From: an uncultured Lachnospiraceae bacterium
GTDB taxonomy: Bacteria > Bacillota > Clostridia > Lachnospirales > Lachnospiraceae
Length of the DNA stretch: 5,991 bases
Direction: 5' to 3'
Assembly (NCBI GenBank): GCA_902803015.1
Contig: CADCOL010000250.1
Span: 1-5,991, forward strand
The translations under genes and the position numbers were made by a program. Each line of letters opens with the position of its first letter. Position 1 is the stretch's first letter. Of this stretch, positions 5,602 through 5,991 are shown in pieces. Under the pieces are notes generated by a model. That model was not told where the DNA came from and made no database searches. It saw nothing but the letters and a program-made list of their open reading frames with translations.

Positions 5602-5991
5602 AGTTAAGAAAAAAACGAATAAGAATGCGCAAAACAGGAACAAAAAAGAGAATCGCAGTAACGATCTGCCGAAATTCGGAACGAAAGAATATTTTATTGC
5701 GCTTTTAAAATCTCCGCAATTCTGGACCGGACTGATTCTGTTTGCCATGTTTGCGGCACTGATTATTAACATTGTTTTCTTTGTCGGAAACAAGAGTTAC
5801 GACATCATTGCGGATGAGCACAATCCACGTCAGGCGCTTTTGGGAAATCAGAACATTCGCGGCAACATTCTTTCCGCAAACGGCGAAATTCTTGCCGCGA
5901 CAAATGTTGTCGGCGAAGAAGAAACCCGTATTTATCCGTACGGCGATTTGTTCTGTCACGTAGTCGGATTCTCCACAATGGGTAAAACCGG
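5588..5991 (+). CDS. Class B penicillin-binding protein (PbpA/FtsI-type transpeptidase), N-terminal part, 3' truncated
   Basis: An open frame of 134 codons runs off the window. It starts at TTG 5588, giving MKISEVKKK, and overlaps the SEDS gene by 14 bases. There is no usable ATG: the first in-frame one (5747) falls inside the membrane helix. The cytoplasmic N-terminus (1-44) is strongly basic with 12 Lys/Arg. One membrane anchor follows at about 46-66 (hydrophobic, starting FWTGLILFAMFAAL). The start of the extracytoplasmic pedestal is then seen: NPRQ (79-82), IRGNILSANGEILAA (90-104) and RIYPYGDLFCHVVGF (114-128), the typical class B PBP N-terminal pattern. Only a short spacer lies between the LA and YPYG blocks, as in PbpA-type proteins. 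The catalytic Ser-x-x-Lys, SxN and KTG motifs lie beyond the edge. Such proteins cross-link peptidoglycan with a SEDS partner, matching the adjacent gene. FtsI-like versus elongation-type role is unresolved. Confidence 0.88.
   Translation, partial: MKISEVKKKTNKNAQNRNKKENRSNDLPKFGTKEYFIALLKSPQFWTGLILFAMFAALIINIVFFVGNKSYDIIADEHNPRQALLGNQNIRGNILSANGEILAATNVVGEEETRIYPYGDLFCHVVGFSTMGKT

Noticed and set aside
5747..5749. First in-frame ATG of the PBP gene as start
   Set aside because: It falls in the middle of the membrane anchor and would remove the cytoplasmic segment and half the helix.
5404..5793. 129-residue open frame on the - strand opposite the acidic tail and PBP start
   Set aside because: It is the complement of GAT/GAA-rich codons, which yields Phe/Leu-rich frames without stops. 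It overlaps two real genes and shows no family motif.

Overview
The window reads as a chromosomal fragment from a low-to-mid GC Firmicute, most likely a clostridial (Lachnospiraceae-like) bacterium. The reasons are Gram-positive-style ribosome binding sites, sigma-A-type promoters, tightly packed co-directional genes, a ZapA gene next to a U32 gene, and protein sequences that look clostridial. This taxonomic call is inference; no rRNA or marker search was possible. All genes lie on the + strand, almost every base is coding, and no tRNA, rRNA, CRISPR array, insertion sequence or intrinsic terminator was seen.

Layout: (1) 1-176, the 3' end of ruvA, followed after 12 bases by a complete ruvB (189-1184): the Holliday-junction branch-migration motor. 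(2) A 51-base gap containing a good sigma-A promoter and a strong Shine-Dalgarno sequence, opening a second transcription block. (3) zapA (1236-1655), an FtsZ-ring-associated protein, overlapping by one base with (4) a 744-residue U32-family protein (1655-3889) that has the four-cysteine cluster of prephenate-dependent RNA hydroxylation enzymes. (5) A SEDS-family (FtsW/RodA/SpoVE) membrane glycosyltransferase (3898-5601) with an extremely acidic cytoplasmic tail of about 120 residues. (6) The 5' end of a class B penicillin-binding protein (5588 to the window edge), which starts at a TTG codon inside the SEDS gene and is easily missed by ATG-only gene calling.

The second block makes biological sense as a cell-envelope and division unit. 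ZapA bundles FtsZ, the SEDS protein polymerises glycan strands, and its cognate class B PBP cross-links them. The U32 protein probably modifies RNA and sits in the operon without an obvious mechanistic link. A consensus extended -10 element inside the 3' end of the U32 gene could give the SEDS/PBP pair its own transcript.

The most unusual signal is the charge pattern of the last two proteins. The SEDS protein ends in a tail in which 56 of 87 residues are Asp or Glu, including a five-unit DDEYE-type repeat. The overlapping downstream PBP begins with a strongly basic cytoplasmic segment. Both are predicted to face the cytoplasm, so an electrostatic contact between the partners, or of the acidic tail with another division factor, is a testable idea. 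I do not see evidence for a wholly new system; the rest is recognisable housekeeping.
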